Below are positions 36,824 to 46,480 of a stretch of DNA of 64,000 nt, piece after piece. Made by a program: the position numbers and the translations under genes. The notes beneath the pieces were generated by a model. That model searched no databases and was not told the origin of the DNA. It worked only from the letters and a program-made list of their open reading frames with translations. Numbering within the stretch: position 1 is the stretch's first letter; each line of letters starts with the position of its first letter. Source of the DNA: Pedobacter cryoconitis. GTDB lineage: Bacteria; Bacteroidota; Bacteroidia; Sphingobacteriales; Sphingobacteriaceae. Location: contig NZ_JACHCE010000001.1 of the NCBI RefSeq assembly GCF_014200605.1, positions 1,404,702 to 1,468,701 on the forward strand, given 5' to 3'.

Positions 36824-37160
36824 TAAAGTGTATGAGGTTAACGCTAATTTGTGAAGATAATCAAAATTTTAGTCTGTCTTACGCACTTATCCTTGTTCTT
36901 CCTCTTTTTTCTCAACTCCTAAAAGGGTAACGGTGCGGCTTTATCCATGTCTAATTGATCTCACATCAAGATAATTCAACTTAAATCTCTTTGCTTCTTT
37001 AATGTGAAATATTATTACATTAAACAAAATCGGTGGTAAATAGCTTATTCCACATACACAGATATTTCCGTAATTTTTAGGCTTTACGGTTAACCATAAT
37101 TAATGACCCTGTTTAATTGACAAATTGCATCTTAAATATTAATCAATTAAATAAATTATT
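36824..37160 (+). promoter_or_regulatory. Intergenic region with operator copy at 37084-37099
   Basis: Between the divergent HNH and DUF3892 genes. TTACGGTTAACCATAA (37084-37099) differs at one base from the perfect palindrome at 10871-10886, and the next 40 bases are also similar (TTAATGACCCTGTTTAATTG against TTAATAGTACTGTTTAATTG). Both copies are 61 bases from the start codon. I see no gene in the remainder. Confidence 0.65.
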
Positions 37161-37442
37161 ATGGCAAGTTTTAAAGTTATCTGTATTACCAAACCAAATG
37201 TTAATAGTTCTCATGAGCATATTACTCACATTGGTTATTATGATTCTAATTTAAAAAAAGTAATTATTACTGTAAAAGATGCGATTAAGCGTATTGATGC
37301 AAATTCATTAGAGTTTTATGTTCAAACTGGAAGTGATAAAGCTTATGTAAAAGTTGTGAGAGTGCAAGGGCATGAGGCTTTTATAAAAACCATTCCTGAC
37401 AATACTAAAAGAGATAATTTGTTGAGTCTGCCTCAGTGCTAA
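37161..37442 (+). CDS. DUF3892-family protein, 93 aa
   Basis: A small soluble protein beginning MASFKVICITKP and carrying ITHIGYYD, AIKRIDA and FYVQTGSDKAYVKV, the usual DUF3892 strand pattern. Family function is not known. The first third matches the 52-aa leader of the tubulin operon, and both have the same upstream palindrome. It is followed by a strong terminator, so it is transcribed alone. Confidence 0.8.
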   Translation: MASFKVICITKPNVNSSHEHITHIGYYDSNLKKVIITVKDAIKRIDANSLEFYVQTGSDKAYVKVVRVQGHEAFIKTIPDNTKRDNLLSLPQC

Positions 37443-37460
37443 TCGATAAATTAAGCACTG

Positions 37461-37494
37461 GTAATAAAGTCCGATATAATTCGGGCTTTATTAC
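37461..37494 (+). terminator. Terminator after the DUF3892 gene
   Basis: GTAATAAAGTCCGA (37461-37474) pairs with TCGGGCTTTATTAC (37481-37494) over 14 bp with one G-T pair and a 6-base loop. The T-run is short. Confidence 0.8.
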
Positions 37495-37661
37495 TATAAA
37501 TTGACCAAAAATAGCATAAGCGGATAAATTAAATAAGTCTTGTTATCTTATCGCTAGATATTTGGTAGGGGGTATATTAAACGAGCTAAAAGTCTTTAGT
37601 AATAGAAGTTTCACACGCATTAGCCATTTCCAGGTTTATTCTCCAATACGTTATGAATACT

Positions 37662-38015
37662 TTATAAGTGTTTCCCCTTACTCTCCCGATACAAACGATC
37701 TTTTAGTTTGAATGCTTCCAGTTTTTCTTTTAAAGCAGCAACCTTGAGTGAGTATTGAATAGCTTCATTCATGATCTGTTTTTCTCCGGCTGCAATACCT
37801 GAAGATGCATGCCTGATAATTGTATTCTCAAGCAATTGATCAATATCATGATTACATAAAGCTTGCGAATTGTAATACTCCTCGAATTCTTCAGGTGTCC
37901 ACCATTTGCCTGTAGGCTTGTGATACAACCATGCTCCAGCAAGTAGCGCATCTTTCACTAATGGCCTTAACCTTACCCAATCTCCTTTCTGTTTGCCATA
38001 ATGACTTATACCCAT
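37662..38015 (-). CDS. Hypothetical protein, 117 aa
   Basis: A soluble protein with an N-terminal part rich in Trp/Tyr (KQKGDWVRLRPLV, AGAWLYHKPTGKWWTPEEF) and a helical C-terminus (LKVAALKEKLEAFKLKDRLY). No signal peptide and no recognised family. It stands alone between the DUF3892 gene and the AhpD-like gene. An alternative frame on the same strand is a shadow. Confidence 0.6.
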   Translation of the reverse strand: MGISHYGKQKGDWVRLRPLVKDALLAGAWLYHKPTGKWWTPEEFEEYYNSQALCNHDIDQLLENTIIRHASSGIAAGEKQIMNEAIQYSLKVAALKEKLEAFKLKDRLYRESKGKHL

Positions 38016-38210
38016 GCAAACAAAACTAATAACTAATATTTTGAATTACTAAAAATATTAGTAAACTGTTTTAGTAGTAGAGATTTTAAACTTTAGAGAG
38101 GAGATTTTTACCATACTGGGCCATCCTTTATTCTGAATCTGGTATATTTAATACCCATACCATTGCTCTAATTTTGCAGTCAACAAATAAATCTTGTAAA
38201 TCATCAAAAA

Positions 38211-38645
38211 ATGAAAACACGAATTAACATTGAAAAAGTAGAACCAGCAGGATACAAAGCTATTCTTGGATTAGAAAAGTTCATTGAAAGTACTCCGCTT
38301 ACCAGAATACATAAAGACCTGATTAAGATCAGGGCTTCTCAAATAAACGGATGTGCTTTTTGTATTAATATGCATACTAAAGATGCCCGTAAAGCTGGCG
38401 AAACAGAACAACGCATTTATGCGCTGAATGCCTGGCGTGATACCCCGTTTTTCTCAGAAGAAGAGCGTGCAATTCTAGCCCTGACAGAAGAAGTTACTTT
38501 AATTAGCAATCATGTAAAAGATGAAACTTATGAACAGGCTGCTAAAATATTAGATGAAACTTATCTTGCGCAAGTGATCTTAGCGATTATTACTATTAAT
38601 GCATGGAATAGAATCGGTATTTCTACTAACCTAATTCCAGCTTAG
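38211..38645 (+). CDS. Carboxymuconolactone decarboxylase/AhpD-like protein
   Basis: 144 residues with the alkylhydroperoxidase motif CAFCINMHTKDARKAGE (CxxC...H), the redox-active cysteine pair of AhpD-like proteins, and the family end AWNRIGIS. Cytoplasmic, likely reducing peroxides or acting as antioxidant partner. Standard length. It stands alone with its own upstream region and a terminator at 38713. Confidence 0.9.
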   Translation: MKTRINIEKVEPAGYKAILGLEKFIESTPLTRIHKDLIKIRASQINGCAFCINMHTKDARKAGETEQRIYALNAWRDTPFFSEEERAILALTEEVTLISNHVKDETYEQAAKILDETYLAQVILAIITINAWNRIGISTNLIPA

Positions 38646-38712
38646 ATCTGAGATAGGAGATTAAATAATTTAGCACAGAATTATATTGGAGTTTTAAAAT
38701 TTATTGTTCTAC

Positions 38713-38739
38713 AAAAGCCTTCATCCCGAAGGCTTTTTT
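38713..38739 (+). terminator. Terminator after the AhpD-like gene
   Basis: AAAAGCCTTC and GAAGGCTTTT form a perfect 10-bp stem with loop ATCCC, followed by TTT. Confidence 0.9.
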
Positions 38740-38862
38740 GATTTATAACCGCCAAAGGAACAGCGGATAAATAATCTATAAACTATTAAAAATAACTCTT
38801 TGCAGTGAAGAATAAATTGTGTTATTTCGCGGCTAATTAGAATTAGTATAAATAAATAGTAC

Positions 38863-41304
38863 ATGAAAAAACCTTTACACCCTAATAATTTATTCCACAA
38901 CTTACAAACGGAAAAATCACTACTTGGTTTAAGTACGTTCTGGACCTTAAGTTGTTTAACCATACTCTTAATGTTCTGTTGTTCCCAGAATGTTCAGGCT
39001 CAGAAAATAAAGACAGGTACTGGAGAAATAACCGGTCTCATTACCACTAATGAAGGAACAGAAGCTCAGGGTGTCACTGTAAAGCTAAAGGAGCTTAACA
39101 AAAGTACAAAGACAAATTCTGCAGGTGGTTTTGAGTTTAAAAAACTCCCTTTAGGAAATTATACAGTAGAAGTCCTGATGATTGGTTATAAAACCAACAG
39201 TACTAAGGTTATTCTTACTGAAAGTAAACCAACTGACACAGTCGAAATCAAGTTAAATTCATCAACAGAGAATCTTGAAGAAGTAATTATCCAGACTGGA
39301 GGAAACCGCTTTGCTAAAAAAGAGAGTGACGATGTTTCTAAAATGCCATTAAAAAACATAGAAAATCCGCAGGTATATACTATCGTAAGTAAAGAACTTA
39401 TGAAAGAGCAGATTGTAACAGATTACAATAGTGCTTTTAAAAATGTTCCGGGAGCAGGTATTGCAGAAGTAAGAAATCAGGGGAGAACAACTTCTATTTC
39501 AAGAGGATTTCCTACGCCTCAGTTAGTGCGGAACGGGGTAGGTAGTTTTACCTATACAACTGTGGACCCAGCCAACCTGGAGCGTATTGAAGTAATTAAA
39601 GGCCCTTCGGCTACTTTATTTGGAAGTACGTTATCTTCATTTGGAGGATTATTCAATAGGGTTACCAAAAAACCTTTCGATACCTTCAAAGGTGAAATTT
39701 CTTATTCGGGAGCAAGCTGGGATTTGAACCGTTTAACTGCTGATATCAACACACCTTTAAATGCTGATAAGACTGCCTTATTAAGAATTAACACTTCTTT
39801 ACATAGTGAAAGAAGCTTTCAGGATGCAGGATTTAATAAGAACTTCTTATTTGCACCAAGCTTTTCTTATGCTGTCAATGATAGGATGACTATTTTAGTT
39901 GATATTGAATGGGGTGGGTTTAAAGGAACTTCACCTACACGTTTAACACCTTTTATCAATCCAAAAGCAAAAGCAAGGAGTATTACAGATATGAATATTC
40001 CTTATAACTTGTCTTTTGCGAATAATACAGTCAATTATACCAGTCAGCAATATAATATCTTCACACAGTTGAAGTATAAAATTTCTGAACAATGGAATTC
40101 GCAAACAGTAATCTCACGCACCAGATCTTCATCTGATGGTTATGTTGTATCACTTACTGCGGTGAGTGATTCGACATTAAGACAATCAGTTACCAACCAG
40201 GAATATCCTTTTTATGGAACTGATATTCAGCAGAATTTCATAGGTAATTTTAAAATAGGTAAACTTAGAAACAGAGTAGTTGCAGGTCTTGATTTTTACA
40301 GCTTACGCGCAACAAGAAACGATGCTATAGTTAACATGCCCGATTTGAACTATAGAAAACCAGGTCTTGCATACAATAACTTTAATTATTCTAAAATATC
40401 GCCGTTATTCTCGGCAATTGATGTGAAAAAAGTAACCAATTTTGTGACCAATAATGAGAATACATATAGTGCTTATGTTTCTGATGTATTGAATGTTACT
40501 GATAGGTTATTAGCCATGGCGAGTTTACGTGTCGACAGATATTTCAATAAAGGAAGTTATTATCCAAACGTAGATTCTACTGCGGGTAAATTCAATCAGA
40601 CAGCTCTTTCTCCAAAATTCGGATTAGTTTACCAGATCGTGAAAGACAAGGTGTCCTTATTTGGTAATTACATGAATGGTTTTAACAATGTGAGCGGTTC
40701 AGACTTTAATGGCAATACTTTTAAACCTAACCAGGCTAATCAAATGGAAGGTGGTTTAAAACTTGATTTGAGTAAGATCACAGCGACATTCAGTTACTAT
40801 GATATCAAAGTGACGAATATGCTTATTGATGACCTTAATCACCCTAATTTCTCTGTACAGGATGGAACACAGGTGAGTAAAGGGTTTGAGGCCGAAATTA
40901 TTGCCAATCCTTTCCCCGGTTTTAATATCGTAGCCGGATATACTTATAACAATAGCAAATTCACAAATGCCAGTGCAGCTATTCAAGGATTACGTCCATC
41001 AACAGCGGGTTCTCCTACAACAGCGAATTTTTGGGCAAGTTACCGGATAATCAGAGGGCCGGTTCAAGGTTTAGGATTCGGGATTGGTGGAATTTATGGT
41101 AGTGAATATTATCAAACTAATACCGCAACTTTTAAATTTAGTATTCCTTCTTATACTGTGCTTGATGCTTCTGTGTTTTACGACAGACCAAAGTTTAGAA
41201 TTGGTATGAAAGTGGACAATTTGACCAACGAAAAATACTGGTCTTATAGACTAGCGGCTCAGAATCCTACAAGGGTTACTGGAAATATAACGTTGAAATT
41301 TTAA
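38863..41304 (+). CDS. TonB-dependent siderophore receptor
   Basis: 813 residues. A long N-terminal export signal ends near QNVQAQK. A CarboxypepD_reg-like domain follows (about 55-140; GEITGLITTNEGTEAQGVTV), then a plug (VIIQTGGNRFAKKE to about 270, with ERIEVIKGPSATLFGS) and a beta barrel to the C-terminus (IGMKVDNLTNEKYW and the final aromatic VTGNITLKF). It imports a ferric siderophore across the outer membrane with TonB energy. No sigma/FecR pair adjoins it. It could serve with the flavoproteins at 5.9-8.3 kb, an inference from function only. Confidence 0.92.
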   Translation: MKKPLHPNNLFHNLQTEKSLLGLSTFWTLSCLTILLMFCCSQNVQAQKIKTGTGEITGLITTNEGTEAQGVTVKLKELNKSTKTNSAGGFEFKKLPLGNYTVEVLMIGYKTNSTKVILTESKPTDTVEIKLNSSTENLEEVIIQTGGNRFAKKESDDVSKMPLKNIENPQVYTIVSKELMKEQIVTDYNSAFKNVPGAGIAEVRNQGRTTSISRGFPTPQLVRNGVGSFTYTTVDPANLERIEVIKGPSATLFGSTLSSFGGLFNRVTKKPFDTFKGEISYSGASWDLNRLTADINTPLNADKTALLRINTSLHSERSFQDAGFNKNFLFAPSFSYAVNDRMTILVDIEWGGFKGTSPTRLTPFINPKAKARSITDMNIPYNLSFANNTVNYTSQQYNIFTQLKYKISEQWNSQTVISRTRSSSDGYVVSLTAVSDSTLRQSVTNQEYPFYGTDIQQNFIGNFKIGKLRNRVVAGLDFYSLRATRNDAIVNMPDLNYRKPGLAYNNFNYSKISPLFSAIDVKKVTNFVTNNENTYSAYVSDVLNVTDRLLAMASLRVDRYFNKGSYYPNVDSTAGKFNQTALSPKFGLVYQIVKDKVSLFGNYMNGFNNVSGSDFNGNTFKPNQANQMEGGLKLDLSKITATFSYYDIKVTNMLIDDLNHPNFSVQDGTQVSKGFEAEIIANPFPGFNIVAGYTYNNSKFTNASAAIQGLRPSTAGSPTTANFWASYRIIRGPVQGLGFGIGGIYGSEYYQTNTATFKFSIPSYTVLDASVFYDRPKFRIGMKVDNLTNEKYWSYRLAAQNPTRVTGNITLKF

Positions 41305-41312
41305 TCTTTAAC

Positions 41313-41357
41313 AGATACCTTCATTGATTAGTTATGTTCTGATCAATGAAGGTATCT
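41313..41357. terminator. Bidirectional terminator between receptor and DoxX genes
   Basis: A perfect 16-bp stem, AGATACCTTCATTGAT (41313-41328) with ATCAATGAAGGTATCT (41342-41357), lies between convergent genes and is flanked by A/T-rich sequence. Confidence 0.85.
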
Positions 41358-41365
41358 TATTTGTT

Positions 41366-41644
41366 TTAATTTGCAGCTAACCTCGTTTTATATCCAATAA
41401 GCAGGAGAATCCCTATTATAGCTTCAGCTAAAGTGGCAATGCTACCCATAATGTTCACAGCTGGTCTATTCAGAAAAGGCATAAGTGTCGCTGTATATTT
41501 TATAAAGTTATCCCAGTTACCCCATTCGATATTGTTAGTTCCCATCTGGCCTAAAAGACCTGATCTGTCTGCTACGGTGGTTAAGAAACCTATGCCTAAT
41601 GCAATACGTAAAAGAAGCTGAGGGACTGTAAATGAGTTTTTCAT
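41366..41644 (-). CDS. Short DoxX-family membrane protein
   Basis: 92 residues with two or three hydrophobic segments and DoxX-type features (LLLRIALGIGFLTTVADRSG, then ATLAEAIIGILLLIGYKTRLAA). DoxX proteins usually have four helices and about 130 residues; this one stops right after YKTRLAAN, so it may be C-terminally shortened. It is divergent from the MocR-type regulator gene, which probably controls it. Confidence 0.75.
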   Translation of the reverse strand: MKNSFTVPQLLLRIALGIGFLTTVADRSGLLGQMGTNNIEWGNWDNFIKYTATLMPFLNRPAVNIMGSIATLAEAIIGILLLIGYKTRLAAN

Positions 41645-41821
41645 GTGTTATAACATTAATAATTTATAGTACAAATTTAGTTCAATGCCAGGCTGTTTTT
41701 ACAGACCAGTTTTGAGAAATATACCAGCCCGGATTTAACTGTTCAAATGCCGTTATGGTAATATTATATGAAAATATTGGGGTAGATTTGTATTCCTATT
41801 TTCATGTAAACCACGGCCCGG

Positions 41822-43285
41822 ATGTTACCTTACAAATCATTAATTCAGGTTGATCGGAAATCTTCTGTAACACTATATATTCAGGTGTGCAATACTTTTA
41901 TATCGTTGATTACAAATGGTACGCTTAAGCCATCTGATATATTACCAAGCTCCCGTGTACTTGCAGAATTGATAGGTATTAATAGAAATACGGTGAAGTT
42001 GGCATATGAGGAATTAATTAGCCAGGGATGGGCTGAATCTATTGAGCGCCAGGGAGTGTTTGTCCTTTCTAAATTACCTGTGCTTTCTAAAACCAGAATA
42101 CCCGAAGTCAATAAAAATAATAGTTCTCAGGAGTCTTTTATCTGGATTAATCATTTTGAAAAAGCAATACCCAGTGATAATTTTCAGAAAACTATTCTAA
42201 CTATTGATGATGGTTTTCCTGATGTGCGCTTAGCTCCGGTAGATAATTTGATGCGTGAGTATCGTAGCCTTTCCAGAAAATTCTTCGGTAAAAACTTTCT
42301 GAAATATGGCAGCTCCAAAGGATCAGAGCATCTTCGTGAATCTATTGCTAATTATCTCTCGAATACCAGGGGATTAGTTGTTCCTTCTGAAAATATAATG
42401 ATTACAAAGGGCAGCCAGATGGGTATCTATTTAGCAGCTCAATTGTTGCTCGGGCCTTCTGACAATATCGCAGTTGGAGTTTCAAATTATCGTTCTGCTG
42501 ATGATACTTTCATTTATGCTGGTGCTAACCTTATACGGATTCCTGTAGATGAGAATGGGATGGATATTAATTATCTCGAAGAGGTTTTAAAGAAGAAGAG
42601 TTTAAAGGCGGTATATATTATACCGCATCATCACTTTCCAACAACTGTAACAATGAGCATGGAAAGAAGGTTAAAACTGTTAAATCTGGCTAAAGAATAC
42701 CGTTTTGCAATTATTGAAGACGACTATGATTTTGATTTCCATTATGATAATAAGCCTTATGTACCGTTGGCAAGTATTGATCACAATCATAATGTAATTT
42801 ATATTGGTTCGATTACGAAAACTTTTGCCCCTGGGTTGCGAACTGGGTTTATGATTGGGCCTTTGGCTTTTGTTGATGCTGCATCTTCATTGAGACAGCT
42901 AATAGATAAGCAAGGGGATACATTGTTGGAAGAAGCTTTTGCCGTATTGTTTGACAATGGGGAAATGGAAAGGCATTTCAGGAAGTCATTGAAGATTTAT
43001 AAGCAGCGGAGAAATCTTTTATGTGAGCTACTTAAGTCTGATTTTAGTGAGGAAATAGAGTTTGAAATTCCGGAAGGAGGGCTGGCAGTGTGGACGAGCT
43101 TTAATAAAAAGATAGATCTGATCAAAATGTCTGAAGAAGCATTGAAAAAGGGGTTATATATTGGCAATGGGAGTTTTTATAAAAATGAGTTATTTCTTAC
43201 CAATGGGTTGAGGATGGGATTTGCATCGCTGGAGGAAAATGAGATGGTCAAAGCAATGGAGATTCTCAAACAGGCAGTGCGTTAG
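41822..43285 (+). CDS. MocR/PdxR-type GntR regulator with aminotransferase domain
   Basis: 487 residues. A GntR winged helix (about 10-80; LPSSRVLAELIGINRNTVKL) is fused to a type I PLP aminotransferase domain (about 115-487). The PLP lysine is in GSITKTFAPGLRTGF and the Asp in IIEDDYDFDFHYD. Such proteins sense PLP or amino-acid aldimines and regulate adjacent genes. The divergent DoxX gene is the likely target. Length is normal. Confidence 0.9.
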   Translation: MLPYKSLIQVDRKSSVTLYIQVCNTFISLITNGTLKPSDILPSSRVLAELIGINRNTVKLAYEELISQGWAESIERQGVFVLSKLPVLSKTRIPEVNKNNSSQESFIWINHFEKAIPSDNFQKTILTIDDGFPDVRLAPVDNLMREYRSLSRKFFGKNFLKYGSSKGSEHLRESIANYLSNTRGLVVPSENIMITKGSQMGIYLAAQLLLGPSDNIAVGVSNYRSADDTFIYAGANLIRIPVDENGMDINYLEEVLKKKSLKAVYIIPHHHFPTTVTMSMERRLKLLNLAKEYRFAIIEDDYDFDFHYDNKPYVPLASIDHNHNVIYIGSITKTFAPGLRTGFMIGPLAFVDAASSLRQLIDKQGDTLLEEAFAVLFDNGEMERHFRKSLKIYKQRRNLLCELLKSDFSEEIEFEIPEGGLAVWTSFNKKIDLIKMSEEALKKGLYIGNGSFYKNELFLTNGLRMGFASLEENEMVKAMEILKQAVR

Positions 43286-43490
43286 TTTTCAAGCGTAGCT
43301 ATGTTTTGCAATTGTTTTATTCAGTATTAACTATATATAATTAACTATAAAATTATATATTGGGAAGTATACAGCGGTGATTTTGTGTTTTTGAAATTGT
43401 AATGTTTTTAATAGATTTCTTATTAATAATACTTTAAATGACATTATTGTTTAATTTGCAATACAATGTATAAACTTAGTAATTATTAAT

Positions 43491-43979
43491 ATGAAAAAAA
43501 TATTAGTTGCGATTTGCCTTTTATCCTTAGTTTGTCTGGGAAATAACGTTTCTGCCCAGCTAAAAGTGGGAAGAACTAAAGAACAAATTAATGAAGATAA
43601 AAAAAACATAACGCCCCAATTAATTGGATCGAACAATCCTATAACGCCAACATTTCAGTTATATCGCTTAGGAAAGACAGTTGAAATTTTATCATTTACT
43701 GACGATATAAATGCAACCCGCAAAGTAGCATTTGCTTCTGTTAAAGATGAAAAAGATTTTTATGATTATGTATTAGGGCTTTTTGATGATTTCAAAAATA
43801 ATGAATTTTCGATAGGAAAAACACGTATCGTTCCATTAAAAATGGGCAAAATATTGGGTACAAAAAATTTAGCATTTGATTTTTATATAGACGGTGACAC
43901 TCACGCTTACAAATCATTGGTTATTGGGAAATCAGGTTGGGAAAGACTGTTTAAAAAATCAATAATTAACGAGAAATAA
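43491..43979 (+). CDS. Hypothetical exported protein, 162 aa
   Basis: A signal peptide (1-23, ending VSAQ) is followed by a soluble mixed alpha/beta domain. No recognised family. Promoter-like AT-rich sequence precedes it and a strong terminator follows, so it is monocistronic. Function unknown. Confidence 0.65.
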   Translation: MKKILVAICLLSLVCLGNNVSAQLKVGRTKEQINEDKKNITPQLIGSNNPITPTFQLYRLGKTVEILSFTDDINATRKVAFASVKDEKDFYDYVLGLFDDFKNNEFSIGKTRIVPLKMGKILGTKNLAFDFYIDGDTHAYKSLVIGKSGWERLFKKSIINEK

Positions 43980-44001
43980 AAGACCAGCGTATATAAATTT
44001 T

Positions 44002-44052
44002 AAAGGTGTAAGGAATTAGGTTTTTTAACCTTTTACCTTACACCTTTTTTAT
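44002..44052 (+). terminator. Terminator after the exported protein
   Basis: AAAGGTGTAAGG (44002-44013) pairs perfectly with CCTTACACCTTT (44036-44047), followed by a T-run. Confidence 0.9.
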
Positions 44053-44224
44053 TAATTTGTAAGATTTTTTCAGAACGGGACATTACCCGGAGGCACCGCT
44101 TTTATCTGATTTTTGGACTTAAGTGTTTGATTAATCCGGATGCTTATTTAAGGGGGATTGTTATCTGTTTAAACAATTATTTAGTCTGTATGTTGGATTG
44201 GTATTTGACCTTATAATTAGCTTT

Positions 44225-44689
44225 ATGAAATCTATCAGTGCGGGAATATTATTATATCGTATTAATTCTGAGCTGACTGAGGTATTTTTGGTTCATCCTG
44301 GTGGTCCTTTTTTTCGACATAAGGATAAGGGCTACTGGACAATTCCTAAGGGGGAACCTGTTGCGCAGGAGGAATTGCTATCTACTGCTTTGCGTGAGTT
44401 TTATGAGGAAACTGGTTATTCACCGGCAGGTGATTTTAAGGAGTTGAAATCTATTGTACAGAAAGCAGGAAAAGTAGTGCATTGCTGGGCGGTAGCTGGA
44501 GATTTAAATCCTTCAAGTATGGTTTGTAATACTTTCGCTTTGGAGTGGCCACCCCGGTCTGGGAAAATTGTGGATTTTCCTGAAGTTGATAAAGGAAATT
44601 GGTTTTCTTTGGATCAGGCGAGACTGCTTATCAATTCAAGGCAAATCAGCTTTTTGGATGAACTGGAAGATATGCTGACAACTGGCTGA
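44225..44689 (+). CDS. NUDIX hydrolase
   Basis: I choose ATG 44225 (MKSISAGILLYRINSE), 154 residues, because the nine upstream codons do not resemble the family. The NUDIX box spans GEPVAQEELLSTALREFYEET with the REFxEExG core (REFYEETGYS). It hydrolyses a nucleoside-diphosphate-linked substrate; the LVHPGGPFFRHKDKGYWTIPKG start is like diadenosine-polyphosphate-type enzymes (key part WTIPKG). Monocistronic. Confidence 0.9.
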   Translation: MKSISAGILLYRINSELTEVFLVHPGGPFFRHKDKGYWTIPKGEPVAQEELLSTALREFYEETGYSPAGDFKELKSIVQKAGKVVHCWAVAGDLNPSSMVCNTFALEWPPRSGKIVDFPEVDKGNWFSLDQARLLINSRQISFLDELEDMLTTG

Positions 44690-44763
44690 TGGGATAAGCC
44701 AGGATGTTTTAAAACATTCTTTCCTGGACTGTGTTTAGTAGAAATTAACCAATTTTATATAGG

Positions 44764-45051
44764 ATGGACAGGAAAGATTTTAATTTAAATGCAGAGCATT
44801 CTGATGCTGTTGGGAAAAATGATCTTAACCAGGGAATTAAAGACATTGTTGTTGACCAAATTCCCGGACCGGCTGGTACTGACGTTAATTTAGATGGTGT
44901 TCAGCAAAGTTCTAACTTGTATCCGCTTGAGCAGGAGTTGGACAGGGAGGGGGCAACTGGTCATGAAGATGAAGATTTAGGCATCAATTCTGATGGAACC
45001 AATCCTGGTACTGAATATTTTCCACCTTTGAATGAGCCTTCAGCGGATTGA
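44764..45051 (+). CDS. Small acidic protein, 95 aa, unknown
   Basis: An acidic, hydrophilic and probably disordered protein (EHEDEDLG-like stretch GHEDEDLGINSDG; ends FPPLNEPSAD). No signal or domain seen. Asp/Glu/Gly/Pro-rich proteins of this type are common in Sphingobacteriaceae, sometimes stress-linked, but I cannot assign a role. Confidence 0.6.
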   Translation: MDRKDFNLNAEHSDAVGKNDLNQGIKDIVVDQIPGPAGTDVNLDGVQQSSNLYPLEQELDREGATGHEDEDLGINSDGTNPGTEYFPPLNEPSAD

Positions 45052-45109
45052 TGCTAGTGTGTTAAATTAGTGCTGGCAGGATCAATGGTCTGAGTTATGA
45101 GCCCTGGCT

Positions 45110-45274
45110 TTAGTCGTTTTTGACATGAAGCAGGTTTTCTGTCTGCTTTTTAAGCTCCTGGAGTTTTTCATTGACTTTTGCAGTTTTCACTTTTAGCTCA
45201 GCTGATTTTTCTAAAAGCGCTTCAGTCAACTTTTTATTTTGGATTGAAGCTGAATTGTCTTGTTGATTTTCCAT
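45110..45274 (-). CDS. Small coiled-coil protein, 54 aa
   Basis: A short frame from ATG 45274 to TAA 45110-45112. It reads KKLTEALLEKSAELKVKTAK, then VNEKLQELKKQTENLL, a regular heptad coiled coil with charged residues. It faces the acidic-protein gene. Codon use is ordinary, so I consider it real but unassigned. Confidence 0.5.
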   Translation of the reverse strand: MENQQDNSASIQNKKLTEALLEKSAELKVKTAKVNEKLQELKKQTENLLHVKND

Positions 45275-45355
45275 GTTATTAGCTTTTAGTGTGGTATAAT
45301 TAATAACGTCTTTATCTGTTAATTATTGGGATGGTCTATTTTAGTATTTGCTGTT

Positions 45356-46117
45356 ATGGGGAAAAATAATGTTCCTGCTTACTATTCAGGTACCAGCGGC
45401 TTGCTATTGCCTGTGCGTAATAAGCTTTTTTATCCGGACGAATTTAAAGAAAAAAGCAGGTTATGTTTTTACTCTTCGATGATGAACAGTATCGAGATCA
45501 ATAGTTCTTTTTATAAAATACCAATGGCATCAACTGTTGCGAAGTGGGCTAAGGATGTTCCGGAAAATTTTAGATTTACCTTTAAGCTTTCTAAGATGAT
45601 CACACACAATAAGGGGCTTGCTTTTGATCCTGAATCTGTAAAAAAATTTATGCAGGTTATTTCTTTGGCAGGTGATAAGAAGGGTTGTTTGCTGGTGCAA
45701 TTTCCCCCTGGTGTACGTATTGGAAACTTAAATCAGCTGACTTTATTAATGGCTTGTCTGCGTGAATGTGATAAAGCTGGCGACTGGAATATTGCGCTGG
45801 AGTTTCGCCATGTGTCTTTGTATTGCGAGCAGGTTTATCGCTTGCTTGATGAATATGGTTTGGGAATGGTGATACAGGATAAACCACCTGCCAATACGCC
45901 AATGCTGGATACAGATCTCAACTTTGTGTACTTGCGTTTTCACGGGCCTGGAGGAAGTTACAGGGGAAGTTATCAGGATGATTTAATGTCTGAATACGCA
46001 GCTTATATCCGGGAATGGATGGCCGAAGGAAAAACTGTGTATACTTATTTCAATAATACTATGGGTGAGGCAATTGCTAATTTATTTACGTTGAAAGATT
46101 TGGTTACTGGACTATAA
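45356..46117 (+). CDS. DUF72-family protein (YecE-like)
   Basis: I place the start at ATG 45356 (MGKNNVPAYYSGTSGLLLP), 253 residues; the earlier possible ATG at 45326 adds an unrelated stretch. Family signs: YSSMMNSIEINSSFYKIPM, LLVQFPPGVRI, ALEFRHVSLYCEQVY, FVYLRFHGPGG and a C-terminal YFNNTMGEAIANL. A TIM-barrel-like family of unknown biochemical role, possibly linked to DNA-repair genes. Confidence 0.88.
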   Translation: MGKNNVPAYYSGTSGLLLPVRNKLFYPDEFKEKSRLCFYSSMMNSIEINSSFYKIPMASTVAKWAKDVPENFRFTFKLSKMITHNKGLAFDPESVKKFMQVISLAGDKKGCLLVQFPPGVRIGNLNQLTLLMACLRECDKAGDWNIALEFRHVSLYCEQVYRLLDEYGLGMVIQDKPPANTPMLDTDLNFVYLRFHGPGGSYRGSYQDDLMSEYAAYIREWMAEGKTVYTYFNNTMGEAIANLFTLKDLVTGL

Positions 46118-46210
46118 GAGATGATATCTCAATACGAAGATGAGGGGCGGCAGAAGAAGCTGCTAATTACTGAACGGAGAACCAGTTAATTTAATGGAAA
46201 ACATTCAAAT

Positions 46211-46480
46211 GTGAAGGTTGAAGGCAGGCAGATTGACTTGAATATTCATCCCCAATTGGGTGATAATTTTAAAGTGATTTATCATGGTGGCTTAATCGGT
46301 GAAATGTTCCTGCATAATGGCTTTTGGCAGGCGGTTTCTGCTGATGATTTGAATTCAGATGGCTATGCTATTTATGAGTATAATGAGAACTCCGGACATG
46401 TGGATATTTTATTCGATCAAACTGTAATTGCGCAAATTGGGAGGGAAATTGATGTGGTGCTGAGTAGAGCATCTAGTTGA
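46211..46480 (+). CDS. Hypothetical protein, 89 aa
   Basis: Starts with GTG at 46211; a short ATG frame at 46194 ends before it. A small soluble protein with KVIYHGGLIGEMFLHNGFWQ and SGHVDILFDQTVIAQIGREI, suggesting a compact beta-rich fold. Not recognised. It follows the DUF72 gene by 93 bases. Confidence 0.55.
   Translation: MKVEGRQIDLNIHPQLGDNFKVIYHGGLIGEMFLHNGFWQAVSADDLNSDGYAIYEYNENSGHVDILFDQTVIAQIGREIDVVLSRASS

Noticed and set aside
37769..37951. Second minus-strand frame within the 117-aa gene.
   Set aside because: It overlaps the longer frame with better codon use and has no recognisable features.
46124..46190. A 22-codon open frame between the DUF72 gene and the 89-aa gene.
   Set aside because: Too short, no homologue recognised and no ribosome site.
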